A stretch of DNA of 64,000 bases from Buddleja alternifolia (GCA_019426215.1 CM033393.1:23810591-23874590); one strand, 5' to 3'. Positions 10,761-23,416 are shown, counted from the first letter of the stretch. The notes: generated by a model not told the origin, from the sequence alone. A program made the numbers and translations.

Positions 10761-11690
10761 GCACGCCGCATTCTTAGAAGGGCCCAAAAACTTTAGTGAT
10801 CGAAGCAGATCCAATCTCATTGATCCTCCAGATTTCTACTTGTTTCTAGATCATGGTTCAAAATGCATCGATTTTCGGGATCTTGAATCCAAGAAGTAAA
10901 AAAATAGTCATAGAACAGTTAAGTTCTATACCTTCTAGCACCCTTAGCTTTCAGCTCAGGATAGTTACATTTTCCAATGCCTCTGCTCTATGCAGTAGGG
11001 TAAGTGTCTGTCTTCTTTGGGCGATTACCTCTGAACCTTTTGTATGGAATTTCCTTCTTGATACACCCTTCCAATCTGGACACACCCAATCGTTTCTTCC
11101 TAATTGGAATAGTAAATGCACCTTGTGGTTCTTGTGCATTTATAAGCTCGTCCATAAGCTCAATCAACGATCTTTCATTGTCAAATATATCAAAACTTAA
11201 CAAACCAGGTGAGGGATCTAGGGTTTGACTGAAGGATGAGATTAACTTGAAAATGAGAGTTCATGTAGCAATCCAGAGAACTCAATTTCTCCTATATGGA
11301 TATCATTTTAGGCATGTGGTCTCCCACATTTCCCAATCCGTCATTTATGTATTGATGAGTTCATTCGATATCAAATACCAAATGGTCCTACCGTGGTTTT
11401 CAAGAAGCTTTTCTAAGTACAGCATGATTGATCTAAGGACTATCACATTCTTTTCATGTGTGCTACCTATTTCACTACACATTGAGCTCATCTTTATTCC
11501 CTGACTCTGTGGTTATCAGTGACCCAGTCTATGAAGGGAACACAGACCTTGTCATCGTCATCAACTCTTTGGCATTGATGTCGTTCGAGGTCCAGTATGT
11601 ATTCCAACGAATGGTCATTGAGAATAATCCTCAATCTTCTGATCTAATCACCGTATTGTGGTGCAGCGAGGACATTTTTCTTTAGCAGTA
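10761..11690 (-). pseudogene. Copia element B: gag and protease remnant
   Basis: Highly decayed gag read on the minus strand from about 11690. The knuckle region is still visible (NRPKKTDTY, then a changed CCHC with EALENV-like text near 10990), followed by FFTSWIQD where other copies have STSWILDSG. No frame over 85 codons survives on this strand. The plus-strand ORFs in this interval are antisense shadows. The order matches elements A, C, H and E. Confidence 0.7.
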
Positions 11691-12618
11691 ATGGATTATA
11701 TTGAGAGAGATAATTAAAACAGAGAAGACCAAGATTTACGATTAGATATGTTATTATGCACTTAAGTAAACAAGGACTTAATGTTTACTTGTCTCCCACT
11801 ATTTTTCTCGAAACATTGCACTCCCATTGCAATAATCGGAATCCTCGTTGGATGGGTTTCATAGTGAGTGATTGAGTTCCTCAACAATCTAAACAAGTTG
11901 CAACCTTGAATGATCATATGGTCTGTTCGATCATTGAGGTGGTGTCATAGACCAATCAATCCAACTGATGATTCAATCTCCTTTAGCTCATAAATCACTT
12001 GACCGTAAACTTTTTCAATATGTAGGTGGTGATCCATCTGATCATTTATCCCATCAACTCCCTTTAGTATAACGATTTAATCCCGCCTTGCAACTTTGAA
12101 CGATAATATGGGGCGGAACTCGCTTCGACATGAAGGAATCAAATGCACTAGAGAAGATAGAGTACCATGTCTTGATGCATGACCCTCTTATTCTGGGAAG
12201 ATCCCATGTACTAGAAGTGAACCCACCTTCTAAAACTTGATGGAGAGCTAGGACATCCAATGCCCCTTTACTTACTCAATATTTTCTAATGGGAGAATTA
12301 TAACATTTGATAATATTACTTTAAATTTTAGTCTCACTTTGCACATTAATTTGTTACAGCGCAATAAAGGAAACGTAAATATAGAAAACGCCTTGCAATT
12401 CTATCATCACACACTCATACGGACTTTTCTAGATCGGCCCGAGCCAAGGGGCCAATCAGGGGAGGGGTTCTATCTTTTACAAGAGCTTCCACCTATACAA
12501 GATTCTAATCTTCGAGCTCTAAGCTCTTCGTGGTTCCGCCATGCTATATTTGGGCCTATCTAACATAAATACAAAGAAGCAGGCCTATACATGTATTCTT
12601 TGTAATGAAAGATACGTT
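11691..12618 (-). other. Element B gag-proximal leader
   Basis: Noncoding leader with the family features: the paired GTGGGAG boxes and three stem-loops. From 12380 to 12618 it holds a variable part. It is interrupted by a solo LTR at 12619 and resumes at 14301. Confidence 0.75.
11815..12120 (-). promoter_or_regulatory. Structured leader RNA of element B
   Basis: Plus-strand inverted repeats: ATTGCA 11815-11820 with TGCAAT 11828-11833; ATAAATCAC 11990-11998 with GTGATCCAT 12029-12037 (all nine pairs form if two G-U pairs are allowed in the minus-strand RNA); CCGCC 12083-12087 with GGCGG 12112-12116. CCTCAA and TTGAGG enclose the gag-proximal loop. Positions match those in A, C, H and E. Confidence 0.65.
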
Positions 12619-14300
12619 TGTTGTGATTCGGTCTAGCGGATAAATTTTTTTAACCCGAATCACACCCAAAAATCTAATTCGGGGATATTCATGATATTAG
12701 CATATAGATCAATTAACGAAAGTTGTCAAGAGTAATCGAATTACCTTTTTCGTCAATTGATTCTTGATTTATCAGCAGCAGCCTCGGACTCCTGCCTCTA
12801 GATAATCACGCGGAAGAAAAATTCTCCAAGAAAAGCTCGATCTCCTCCTCGGCAACTATTGAATGAGGCTACACAGATGGAGAGGGAGGGAATTTCCTTT
12901 CCTAATGCTCTAGGTTTATTTTGGCTCAATGTTAGATTCTCAAACAATGACTTGTCTATTTGGAGTTCTAACACTGACTGAATTCTTATACCCAATAAAA
13001 GACATCCCCAGGGTTACTTAGTGAGGGGCGGCCGATTTGGCCTATTCCAGATGAGCTTCGGGCTTTGTTTTCACTTAGCCCATGTGTAATTAATTAAATC
13101 CAAGTCCAATCCAATTGGAATTAATTAATTACATTAATCCAATTATTATAATTCAACTTATAAATTAATTTCCAATTAATTTAACTTATGAATTAATATG
13201 ATTTAATTAATTTATTTAATCCAATTAAATATCTTTAATTAAGTCATGCCATCTATTTTGTCAAACAATTCACATCAAATGTTATTTTACCAAAATACCC
13301 TTACCTTAAGGAAATATTCATTTTCTTCACATAGTGCGACTCTCTAGGCTCGATTCAATTGGCAATGGGAGGATTCCATAGAATAAGGTTGTTACCTAGC
13401 CAACACCGTGGTACCAAATCGTAACCCAATTGAAAACGAGATGATCATGTCATCACGAACCTTGACTACGAATACCATATGTGTATAAACTCTTCATCGA
13501 CGTGACCCGATCAAGTAAGCGTCATGCTTTAGTCAAACTCATAGAATCATAATAATGTGAAATTACCAAACTACCTTCAGTGACAATCACGGGATAGTTT
13601 ATATGTTTTGGCCAAAGACTTATAATTTCAATTACTTACAATCGTACAGGTCACATACTCGTTTACTGTCGAGACGGTGAATCCCGTTTTGACAAGTTAT
13701 CTTATAACATTGAATGCACTATTGGATAGTACTTCGAGGTCGACCCCACCTAACAGGTAATATGGGTCTAATTACTCTGATAACATATCCAATACTACAA
13801 GCATGTTATAAATGACCCTTCAGGTCTAAAGTTCACACTTACTATCGCAATCTTAAACCCGATCATTGACTGCCAAAGAGTAAATACCCATGTGATCGGA
13901 TTAATGAGAGTCGAGTTCAAATATGTTAATTCCATTAATCATATTCATGACACCAGCTCCCACTATCTAATCTGTGTACGACTGACACTTCCTTGTCAAA
14001 GAAGGTGTCATATGAGTTGAATATTAATGCCCAATTAATATTCGTTAACTCATGAACTCCCAGTTTTAGAGATTAAGTATTGGACTGTTCCAGTGCCTCC
14101 TCTTGTCCATAAGAGGTGGAAAGTCTATCCTGAAATCTCTTGGACTAATTTGCTCAATACAATTAAATGTCATTAGATTTATATGAACAACATCAAAACC
14201 TTTATTCAATAAATAGAAATATCAAACGTTTTGTACAAATAAATTATCTAAGTCCTACACAATCTAATTCCTCGTAAGCATTGAGGGGATATACCTAACA
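12619..14300 (-). mobile_element. Solo LTR of the A/B/H/E Copia family, inside leader of B
   Basis: It runs from TGTTAGGTATATCCCC (minus, at 14300) to CACAACA (12619), closest in layout to the element E LTR 58564-60253. ACGTT (12614-12618) and ACATT (14301-14305) flank it, a duplication with one C-to-T type change. The leader text on either side joins cleanly when it is removed (compare 2250-2300). No primer site or coding sequence is attached. U3 repeat: ATGACACC 13947-13954 with GGTGTCAT 14004-14011. Confidence 0.85.
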
Positions 14301-15949
14301 ACATTCTGGGGGGCTCAAACTTCGGTCCAATACAACCCAGTTAAAACAACGATAAAACCCTAAGTCCATAAGAGGTGTCAACCATCACATATTAAAGGGA
14401 TCACATAAACAATTTAAACACATATGTGGCTTTAAAGGGTTAAATCTAATTTAACAATTAAATCTAATTTAATAATGAATTAAATCTAATTTAATCATTC
14501 CAAAATAAATCTAATCTATTCTGACTTCTTTAATTAAAGTGAGACTATATCCAATAAATTCTCTATGGGTGAACAAATCTAAAACCATACGAAATTAAGT
14601 TTAATTCAATTCCAAGAACTATTAAATCCAATCTACATAATCAAAATCAAATTCAATAATTTAAGTGTAAATCTAGTTTACATAATCAAAATCAAATTCA
14701 ATTATTTTGATGGGCTAGTTAAATTCAATTTGATCGAGAATAAAATTAAGTCCTACTTATTTTATTTACTTGCCTAAATATAATTTAATCAAAGTGTAAT
14801 TAAGTCAAATTTAATCCCTAGTTAAGATCAAATTTCTAAATTAACTTATGGGCATTTAAATCTAATTTAACTTTAGAACAAATCTAATTATATATCTTTT
14901 AACCTAAGAAAATAAATTTAATTTAATAGCTTAAATCCAGTTTAAATAAATTAAACTAAATCCAATTTAATTTAAAATCTGAAATTGAAAGGGACCATGA
15001 ATTAATCCAAATGGGGTAACCCACATATATTTGGTCAAACCCATACATAGATTAATTAATACGTTGGGCTCAAGCCCAGTGATCTTTTAATTAATTCGCT
15101 AGGCCTAAGCCCAACATATACACTAATAAACACGCTGAGCTCAAGCCCAACAATTATTTATTAATTTTTTGGGTTCAAGCCCAGCGATAGGTTATCCACA
15201 GCGCTAGGCCAACCGACATTTAATTCATGATGTCTTGGGCTGGCCCTACACATAACCTAATGTGTTGGTCCCAACACAACCCAACACATCATCTTCCTTG
15301 TTGCAACTAGGGCAATGCTGTCAGTGCGCAATCCCGATCGGAGCCGGCGATGAGATGGCCGACAACGAGGCAGCGACTGGATGCCCGGCGTAGCGGCCAA
15401 CAATGACCGCTCCAGTCTGCCGAGATCCCTATCTAGCTCAAACACCTCTGATGCATGCGACGCATCCTTCGTCGGAGGTGGAGTAGCGCTGCCTTTCATC
15501 GGTGTAGAGCGGCGATCAAATCGCCGGCTTCTAGATTGCATAGTGGCAAGATTTCGCCACCTGAAACATTCTGCTACCTACAGATTTTTGCTGCTTTGTC
15601 GCACAACCATAGTGCAACAGCAGCCCGGTGCAACTTTGCTGGTGTAGCCTTCGACTGGGTGACAGTGTTAGCAATCCTGCTACAGTCACTCACGGCGGCG
15701 CTCTGGCCCGATTCAGCCCTCTCTCTCTTGAGGCGTGATTTCAGAATTTCATATTATTTTTCTAAAAATCATATTCAGATCAAATTTCTAAAAACAAATT
15801 CCAGATTTGATTATTTTAGATTTAACAAATTCACCCACATCAAATTGATTCAAAATCGAACAACATACAATATGTAAATTTCATGTTCATATAAATATGA
15901 AATACAACATACTTAAACATAAAAGAAATCAACAAAGCTACGAATTTGG
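14301..15949 (-). other. Element B PBS-proximal leader with GC-rich block
   Basis: AT-rich AAATCTAATTTA words (14440-15060), GGGCTCAAGCCCA-like words (15060-15250), a GC-rich block (about 15240-15740) and AT-rich sequence to the primer site. Open frames in the GC-rich block (15257-15877, both strands) have no match in the other leaders and are not accepted as genes. Confidence 0.65.
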
Positions 15950-15964
15950 CCATATCTGATACAA
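15950..15964 (-). other. Degenerate primer binding site of element B
   Basis: The minus strand reads TTGTATCAGATATGG, close to TTGTATCAGAGCCC at the element E site (60255). No LTR lies upstream of it; instead, integrase of element C begins at about 15965. Confidence 0.6.
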
Positions 15965-17072
15965 TTTTTTAGAAACAGATTTGAAGGGACATTTGTTCAG
16001 AATGCGAGCAGCTGTAAGCAGTGCATGCCCACACAATGAAATGGGTAAATCTGTGTAGCTGAGCATGGATCGAACCATGTCTAACAGTGTTCGATTCCTT
16101 CATTTTGCTATGCCATTTAATTGTGGAGTGGCTGGAGGAGTTAGTTGTAACAGTATTCCATGTTCTCGTAAGAACTGATCAAATTTAGCACTCATATACT
16201 CGCCACTGCAGTCAGACCGAAGTGCCTTAATATGATGCCCGGTTTGGTTTTCGACCAAAGTCTTGAATTCACTGAATTTCTCCAATGGTTCAGACTTGTA
16301 CTTCATCATAAACAGATAGCCATATCTAGAATGGACATCGGTAAATGTAATGAAGTGCTGAAAACCACCGCGGGCGACATTTCTAAAATGACCGCACACA
16401 TCAGTATGAATCAAACCTAAGACTTCAGAGGTTCTTATAAAATTCCCTGTGAAGGGGGATTTGGTCATCTTGCCTTGGATACAAGACTCATAAGTGGGAT
16501 CGAGATCCGATCCAATGAGTCTATGACTCCATCTTTTTCTAAATCGTGTAGTCTACGGTCCCCGACATGACCTAATCTTAAGTGCTAGAGTTGTCTTAAG
16601 TTTATGTCATACAAACTGCGCTTTCTTGTTACAACATTAACATTACAATTATCTTGGACATTAATATAGTTTAAACCATTTATTAAAGACGCACTTCCAA
16701 TGCATTCATTTCTAAAATAAATGTCACAAGAATTGTTTGCAAAGGAAAATAATATCCTTTCCGGACTATAGCATATAGAAATAATATTCTTCAGCCCATT
16801 GAGAAAAACAAGGCAATCGTGTAACAATAATAAATGTCCAAAAAATAATCTAATGGAAGTGGTTCCAATGTGTGTGGCTGCTACACTATGATCGCTGCCT
16901 ACGTTGATTATAATTTCTCCATTCTCAAGTTTCTTATTTCTTCCCAGCTCCTGATTCAAAACACATATGTGAGCACTAGCTCTAGAGTCTAGAATCCAGG
17001 AAGTAGAAAAAATAGTAACAGAACAATTTGTTTCCAAAACATTATGTTCTATACCTGAAGCAATACCCGCTT
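15965..17072 (-). pseudogene. Copia element C: protease, pre-integrase and truncated integrase
   Basis: Frame 17085-16585 carries protease STSWILDSRASAH, where the DSG active-site glycine is arginine, then the DCLVFLNGLKN and SLINGLNYINVQ segments. Frame 16468-16100 is the integrase core: HTDVCGHFRN, FITFTDVHSRYGY, TLVENQTG, RSDCSGEYMS and TPPATPQLNG. The final glutamate region is followed by LNKCPFKSV and then stops abruptly at the primer site of B. RT and RNase H of C are absent, so a deletion joined C to B. Confidence 0.85.
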
Positions 17073-17833
17073 TTAGTTTGAACAATCACGTTTCCAGTGT
17101 CCCATCTCACGGTAGTGAAGACATATGTCTGTCTTCTTTGGACCTTTGGTCGTAAACTTATGAGTTTTAGACGATTTGGGTTCCCTGATTTTCCCAGCCA
17201 GTGCAGTATTATTCAAAATAATTGGGATTTGGAATGCACCCCATTTCATTTTGTTATCGTGTTTTGCAGTTATCAGTTTGCTCATAAGTACTGAAAGTGA
17301 TCCTTCAATGTCATCCATATCGAAATTGATGACAAAGTCTGAGAAGGACATAGAGAGTGACTGGAGAATGAGGTCCACCTTGAGGTGGAAATTCATGTAG
17401 AAATCTAAAGACCGTAGTCTCTCTAACATGGAGATCATCTTCAAAACATGATCCTCGACATCCTCATGCTCCTTCATCTTTGTGTTGAACAGTTCTCTGG
17501 ATACGAAATGCATTTTCTCATGCTCATGCTCCCCGAACATTTTCTCCAAATGCATCATGATTGACTTAGGACTATCCATATTTTCATGAGTGCACCTTAA
17601 TTCTCTACACATGGAGTGCAGCATTTGGTCCCTTACTTTTAGAGCATCGAAAACCCAATGCGAGTGTGCTTGAAATCATCCTCATCGACCCTAGGTCTGA
17701 GTGGTCGATCCATTTCAAGCATACACTCTAGTTTTTCATCATTGAGGACCGTCCTCAATCCTCTGTTCCAATCAGAGAAGTTCTGGCTGTTCAAAATGTT
17801 CTTTTCAAGCAAAACTTTAAGTGGGTTTACCAT
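17073..17833 (-). pseudogene. Copia element C: gag pseudogene
   Basis: It starts at the ATG at 17833 (NPLKVLLEKNILNSQNFSDW). The frame breaks near 17640, and capsid text continues from 17624 for 183 codons (MMHLEKMFGEHEHEK, DLILQSL, FVINFDMDDIEGSLSVLM), ending with the knuckle CLHYREMGHWKRDC. The second knuckle cysteine is tyrosine. This is the longest gag frame of the family in the left block. Confidence 0.87.
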
Positions 17834-19150
17834 TTTGAGAGAGATATAAATGACTGCAGAAAATAAATCAAGATCTCATTAGATAATTATGTTGTACCCA
17901 AGTAAAATTAGGACTTTAATTTTGACTTGGCTTCCACTACATTTTTCGAACCAATACACTCCTACTACAATGAACGGAAATCTCATTGCACAGATTTCGT
18001 AGTGAGTGATTGAGTTCTTCAAAATTTTCAATGAGTTGCAATCTGTAATGATATATGGGTTATTGGAATTTAAAAGTGGCGTGCCGCGCCAATCAGTCCA
18101 ACTGATGGTTCAATCTCACTTTTGCTCATGGATCACTTAACCTTAGCCTGTAACGAAATATTGGTGGTGATCCATCTAAGTACTTTTCCATCAACTCCTA
18201 TCGATCTAACAGTTGAATCTCATCTTGCAACTTGTAACGGTATATGCACTGAGATTTGCTTCGACCGATGGCATCAAATGCATTTAGAGAGATTTGAATT
18301 ATGAATTAGTGCATAACCCCCATTAGTCGAGACGATGCCATGCACAACTCATAATTCTATCTCTCAAAGTTTGATGAAGAGCCAGGATATCCAATATCCC
18401 TTTCTTACTTAGTATATTTAATTTTGGGAGAATTTCTTCATTTGTTTAAGGTCTCACTTTGCACATTAATTTATTACACGCATATGTGGAATTATTCAAA
18501 GCCATGCAACATTAGAAAACCTAGTCATTCTATCAACATGCAATCCATGGACATTCTAGATTGATCTAAATCAATAGACCAATTAGGGGGATAGGGGCCT
18601 ATATCAAATCTAATCTTGATATTCTCCGAGCTCCAAAATTTAGGAAGGTCCTACTTCTAATTACATAACTTAGAAGCACCCTATACATTTTACTACCGAA
18701 AATGAAAATAGAAACTGGGGGGCATTAGCTGGCCCATTACAACCCAGATAAAACAAAATGGTAAAACCCTAAGTTTATGAAAAGCATCCACCACAACATA
18801 CATCAAAGCATGTAAATAAACTATTTAAAATTATGTTGGCATTTATTTTAAATTGAAAAAGAATTCACGCTTAATTAAATCTAATTTAATTATGGAAAGA
18901 TGGAATTATTTTCTATTTAAAAAGAGTAAATCCAATTTATTACTTCAGAAAAAGTCTAACTTATTGTTAATAATTTTGAAAAAATTAAACTCAATCCAAT
19001 TTATTTAATCATCTTGGATCATAAATAAAATTCCCAATTTAATTTGACATAATTAAATCTAATTTAATTATTAAAATTCAAATCCTATTTAACTAATTAA
19101 ATCTAATTTCATTTCAGAAAAACAAAACCAATTTTTTTTGGAAAAGGGGG
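17834..19150 (-). other. Element C leader
   Basis: Family leader with CTCCTAC boxes, stem-loops, a GGGGGGCATTAGC tract near 18715 and AT-rich AAATCTAATTTA words. No gene is seen. Confidence 0.75.
18017..18357 (-). promoter_or_regulatory. Structured leader RNA of element C
   Basis: Plus-strand pairs: CTTCAAAATT 18017-18026 with AATTTAAAAG 18067-18076 and inner CAAT 18029-18032 with ATTG 18062-18065; ATGGATCAC 18128-18136 with GTGATCCAT 18167-18175; AATCTCA 18216-18222 with TGAGATT 18250-18256; GAATTATGA 18296-18304 with TCATAATTC 18349-18357 and inner GTGCAT 18309-18314 with ATGCAC 18340-18345. Stems differ from A, B, H and E in sequence but sit at the same places. Confidence 0.72.
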
Positions 19151-19864
19151 AATTGACAAGTCATAGTTTCCGAGGCTACTAGGGTTCCGAGGCTAAGACG
19201 TAGACGAAGAAAAAGATGGAGGGATTCGACTCACACAAAAATCAAAATCTGGACAGGTTTGATGTTCATCGTTAACATCTAGGAAGTCGATGACGACGTT
19301 GCTAGACATTGAACCACGGCCGATAGGTGCCTTGGGTTAATTGGTGAATTAATCCAAGGCCTAGCTAGTTAATTATTATGAATAATTAATCTGGCCTATA
19401 GAAGGATTTATTGTTAGCTTGTTAATAAGCCTAAGGGGTCACACATAAACTTAGTGTAGTACCTATTTGCTAGTTAATTCTTTGTGAATTAATGGAGAGA
19501 TTAATTAATCAGGAAAAAGTAATAAATTAGTTAAGTGGTCTTAATTAAATAATAGTCTTATAGTCTAATATTAGAATATTAAATTGGAAAAGACTAGTTA
19601 GTTAATTAGTGGTCTATAATTAATGTGTGAAAGAAGAAAATAAATATATACATATATATATAAATACACATGGATGGGCGTGTGTATGTGTTTGGATTTG
19701 GTGGATGATTTTATCTTGTTCACCAAGTCTATATATATATATATATATATATATTTAATATATCGTATAATATATTTGGTAGGATCTATCTAATTGATTG
19801 GATGACTAATAGATATGGAAAGATCTTATAAATATATTAGGATAGATATTGTACATATGGTAAG
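19151..19864. other. Unassigned AT-rich segment
   Basis: Follows the leader of C. It has a mildly GC-richer start (19160-19340), then AT-rich sequence. It could be the PBS-proximal leader of C, by analogy with A, B and H, but no primer site is visible before 19865. No gene is seen. Confidence 0.4.
19731..19754. repeat. (AT)12 microsatellite
   Basis: Twelve AT units follow TCACCAAGTCT, in a TA-rich setting. Confidence 0.95.
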
Positions 19865-21489
19865 TGTTAGGAATCCTCTACAGCGAGAAAATGCAGTGGA
19901 ATAATGTAGGATTCCTAAAGTTGAATCACTTTAATGTGGTTTGATGATTTTCACAGGTTTTCAAACATTTAAACGAAACTGATTACCTTATCGATTTCGT
20001 ATTCTTGAATTCGTGTAACAGCAACTTATAGAGTTTCTGTCTCCAAAGATCCACACGAAACGAACCTTCCAAAGATTTCCAAAAACCTCCTTTGGATAGT
20101 GGTGGACGGCTAGGGAGGGAATTTTAGGGATAGGATTTCCTTTTTTTTGTGTTATGCAATTAGGGTTAAGGTTCCTTGTTGCAGTTGGAGTTACCTTATA
20201 ACTCTACTGACTTAAGTAAGAAGTCCTTGGACTCCTAGTAGCCACCCCTAGAGCTCTTTTAGACGTGTAAGGTGGGCTTAAGTTGGCCCAATCAACTTAG
20301 TCCACCTTTTAATATATATTTAATTTAAATTTTATTTAAATCCAATATATATTAATTAATTATTTAATTCTATTTAATTGATTTTCAACTTAAATAATTT
20401 AATTTAATCTAATTAAATTAAATATTTAATTTATTTATTTAACCAATAAATCAATTCGTCCAATTAATTATATCTTTCTAAAAGATTAACACAAGAAGAC
20501 ATCCTGTTCGTTTCTTATAGCGCGACTCTTTAGGTTCGTCTCAATTGACAATGAGATGAATTAGGATGTGAGTGTCACCTAGCCAATCCCGTGGACTCAC
20601 ATCGTAACCCAATTGAGTACGAAATGAATGAATCGTTTACGAACCTCTCGACCATAAATACCATATGTGTATAAGCCCTTCACTGACGTATCCCGATCAA
20701 GTGAGAGTCATGGTATATGTCAAACTCACTAAACTTGATTATGTGCATTTAATCATAACATGATGAAATTACCAAACTACCCTCCATGTCTTACATGAGT
20801 TAGTTTCATTGCTTTGGCTAAAGACTTATAATTTCATATGCCTATGATCGGATAGGATACTTTCTCGTTTACTATCGAGACAGTGAATCCCATCTTGGCG
20901 ATCACTTCACAAGTGCTACTTGACTCATTGAGATCGCACTTCGAGGTCGGCCAAACCAAAATGTGATTTGGGCCTAACTACTCTAGTAACAGATTCAACA
21001 GCACAAGTACATTGATCATAAACCCTCAGGTCCAAGGCTCATGCATACTATTATGTTCAGTAATCCAATCATTGACAGTCACAGAGTAAATACCCATGTG
21101 ATTGGATTTCTGCAAGCAATGTTCGAATATATCAATTCCATTGGTATGTCTATGACACGTGTTCTCACTATCGCATAGTGTTCGACTGGCACTCCTTGTC
21201 AGAGCATGTGTCATACAAGTCGAATCTTAATGCCTAATTATGATTACTTAACTTGCGAACCCTTTTAAGTAGTCAGGAATAAGACTCTCCCCGTGTCACT
21301 TCTTTATTCCATAAAGGGCGAAGAGTCAACCTTGATACACATGGACTATTTGTTCAATACTTATTAATTCCATGAAGTTTATATGTACAGAAGAATAACT
21401 GCCTTTATTAAATATAAGTTTGTACAACATAGTTGGATACCCTATAAAATCTATTTGTCGTCATTGGCATCTAGGGCATATACCTAACA
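19865..21489 (-). mobile_element. LTR related to the A/B/C/H/E family
   Basis: The ends are inverted: TGTTAGGTATATGCCC on the minus strand at 21489 and CCTAACA at 19865. Inside are the family U3 blocks (CACCTAGCCA, ATACCATATGTG, TTGGCTAAAGACTTATAATTTCA). U3 stem: ATGACAC 21152-21158 with GTGTCAT 21208-21214, and inner CACTAT 21166-21171 with ATAGTG 21175-21180. The flanks GTAAG and TACTT do not match, and no primer site follows. It may be the 5' LTR of C after a deletion, or a solo LTR with one end lost. Confidence 0.75.
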
Positions 21490-22048
21490 TACTTGATTCG
21501 ACTCTTCAAAGAAACCATAGGCCTTCCTTAGAATCTGAGCTCCGTTTTTGTTCCTTGTATCTTCAAGTAATCCAATCTTCTCGCTTCTAAGATGTATCAC
21601 AACTCCATATAATTCCCAACAATTATATATATGGTGCTATCCTATATAATTATTTTAGATCTAATCTAAGCATATATATGAAGGTAGGAATATATGTGAA
21701 AGGTTAATCTCAACACATGAGCAAAACCTTGTCAAGAAATATATGGGTGAGGGGAGAGTTTTTTTATGAGAAAAATAGAAGATGAAATTTTTTCTCTCCT
21801 TTCTTAATGTGGTGAACAAAAATTTCACTATGAAATTAAGTGTGCGTGTGTGTGTGTTTTTCTTAACACACATATTTATAGAGAGACTCCTAGGTTTAAT
21901 TTGATTGGAAGTCAAGATGAAATAAAATCTCCAAATTTGACTTTCATCTATTCCTAATCAAACTCTATTAAGGAATCCTAACACTTGAAAATCTCAAAGG
22001 GTGCGAATTCTCCCGCTAGTATGGGACAGTTGGGAGACAGAACACAAC
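21490..22048 (-). other. Unassigned segment with LTR-like start and TATA box
   Basis: On the minus strand TGTTAGGATTCC begins at 21983, and TATAAATA lies at 21880-21873, about 100 bp downstream. This resembles a short LTR of another Copia element, cut at 21490. No matching second end was found. 21984-22048 is the left flank of element D and may belong to gypsy fragment F. Confidence 0.4.
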
Positions 22049-23393
22049 TGACACGCTAGAACCTAACGTGCTTGGTAGCAAGTATACTAGTCATGTGTAG
22101 TGATAGAAACGGACTAAGTTCGGGTTGTCGAACCTCAAGGACTAGCTATTTTAGTATATGATTAAAGAAAACAAACAAAAGTAAAGTGCAAGTAATTGAT
22201 TGAACAAATGAAGAACAGAAGTGGAAACGAGCTATGTATTAAACCTCATGTATGATAAAGCGACTAAGGCACATGCGACAACCGTATTTACTCGTTAATA
22301 TATATGAGATACTTTTCGAATTATTAGACTCCTATTGCTTTAGTGGAAATTCCTTAATTAATTATTACCCGATATCTCGGCTATAATAATCCTATGATTA
22401 ATTGACAGTTCTCTAAATATGTCTATCCGAGAATCTAACCAATAACCACACATTTATGTTCTAGAATTTCCCCGGATAAATCCGGCTAACAGCACCCGGG
22501 AATCTCTACCTATCTCTAGAGGCAATTCCTCATTTTTTTACGGATGATGTGTTAATTCCTTTGAACCCTAACATATTTTCTCTCGAATGAATAGACTAGG
22601 CAAAATAGCAAGCATATGATGATCAAGCCTATGATTGGAATAAAAGCACAAAATTAACACACAAAGCAATAGTAGAATTAATACGAAAGATCACTTCATA
22701 TATATGAACTCATCAAATTCAGCCTTCGCATGGCCTTAGTTCTACAAAATTAGCTCATCATCAATAGTTTAAGAAGATCTAAAGTAATCATATACATAGT
22801 TATGAACATCAAAGTTTAATGAAATCAAGTAAAACTCCCTAAGACTTGATTGGTGATAAATCCTTGCTTGGAGCTTCAATCTCTAGGTAAATCCCCCTTC
22901 TTGCCCTTCAAAGATGATGATAGGCTGGTCCAAATCTAAAAGAATATTTTCTAAACTCCGAAATTCAAACCCCTCTCATCTGCTAAAAATTTTCTTTTAT
23001 AGATTTGAAATTTTGTTACAGCGGCGCCCAGGTGCGGCTGAATCGGCGCCTACGTGTCAGAGCTGGCTTGGACGAGAAGTCGGGGGGCGCGCAGGTGTCG
23101 TCAAATTGGCACTCGGGCGCAGAAAGAATGGAGCCTAGGCTTGGGTAACGTGGCTCCTAGGTGCCGCACTTCATGGCTGAACTGATTCTTCCCTGTGTCT
23201 GGCGCCTGGGCACCGATAGCAGGCTTGGATTCATGTTTTACGTTGTCTTTCGCCCTTTTCTTTGTTTGCATCCTGTAAGACCTGAAATCACTAAACACAT
23301 AGATTAAAAGCAAATGTGGCAAGATTTAGGCGATAAATGAATCTAAAATATAAACACAACAGGCTTAAAAACACGTAAAAGCGACTCCTATCA
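22049..23393 (-). mobile_element. Element D 3' LTR
   Basis: It starts TGACACGCTAG (plus-strand view) and ends CTCCTATCA, 1345 bp. It matches 32104-33479 throughout, with small indels in the GGCGCC block (23020-23220). Confidence 0.93.
23020..23220. repeat. GGCGCC-motif block, 3' LTR of element D
   Basis: Several copies of GGCGCC(C/T)(A/G)GGCG-like words (GGCGCCCAGGTGCGG, TCGGCGCCTACG, TGGCGCCTGGGC) sit in otherwise AT-rich LTR. The same word fills 26820-27140, 31175-31365 and 33070-33303. Confidence 0.8.
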
Positions 23394-23405
23394 ACCCCCC
23401 CCCCC
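23394..23405 (-). other. Polypurine tract of element D
   Basis: Eleven C on the plus strand (23395-23405) give an unbroken G run on the element strand, preceded by AAGTTTT, right before the 3' LTR. Confidence 0.85.
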
Positions 23406-23416
23406 AAAACTTATCA

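Noticed and set aside
10853..11685. Several plus-strand ORFs of 74-115 codons
   Set aside because: They are antisense to decayed gag and protease of element B.
15257..15877. GC-rich overlapping ORFs on both strands, like a small gene
   Set aside because: They lie inside the leader of element B in a block that is not conserved between copies; no domain text is seen.
19865..21489. Solo LTR with normal target duplication
   Set aside because: The flanks GTAAG and TACTT do not match, so only an LTR call is kept.
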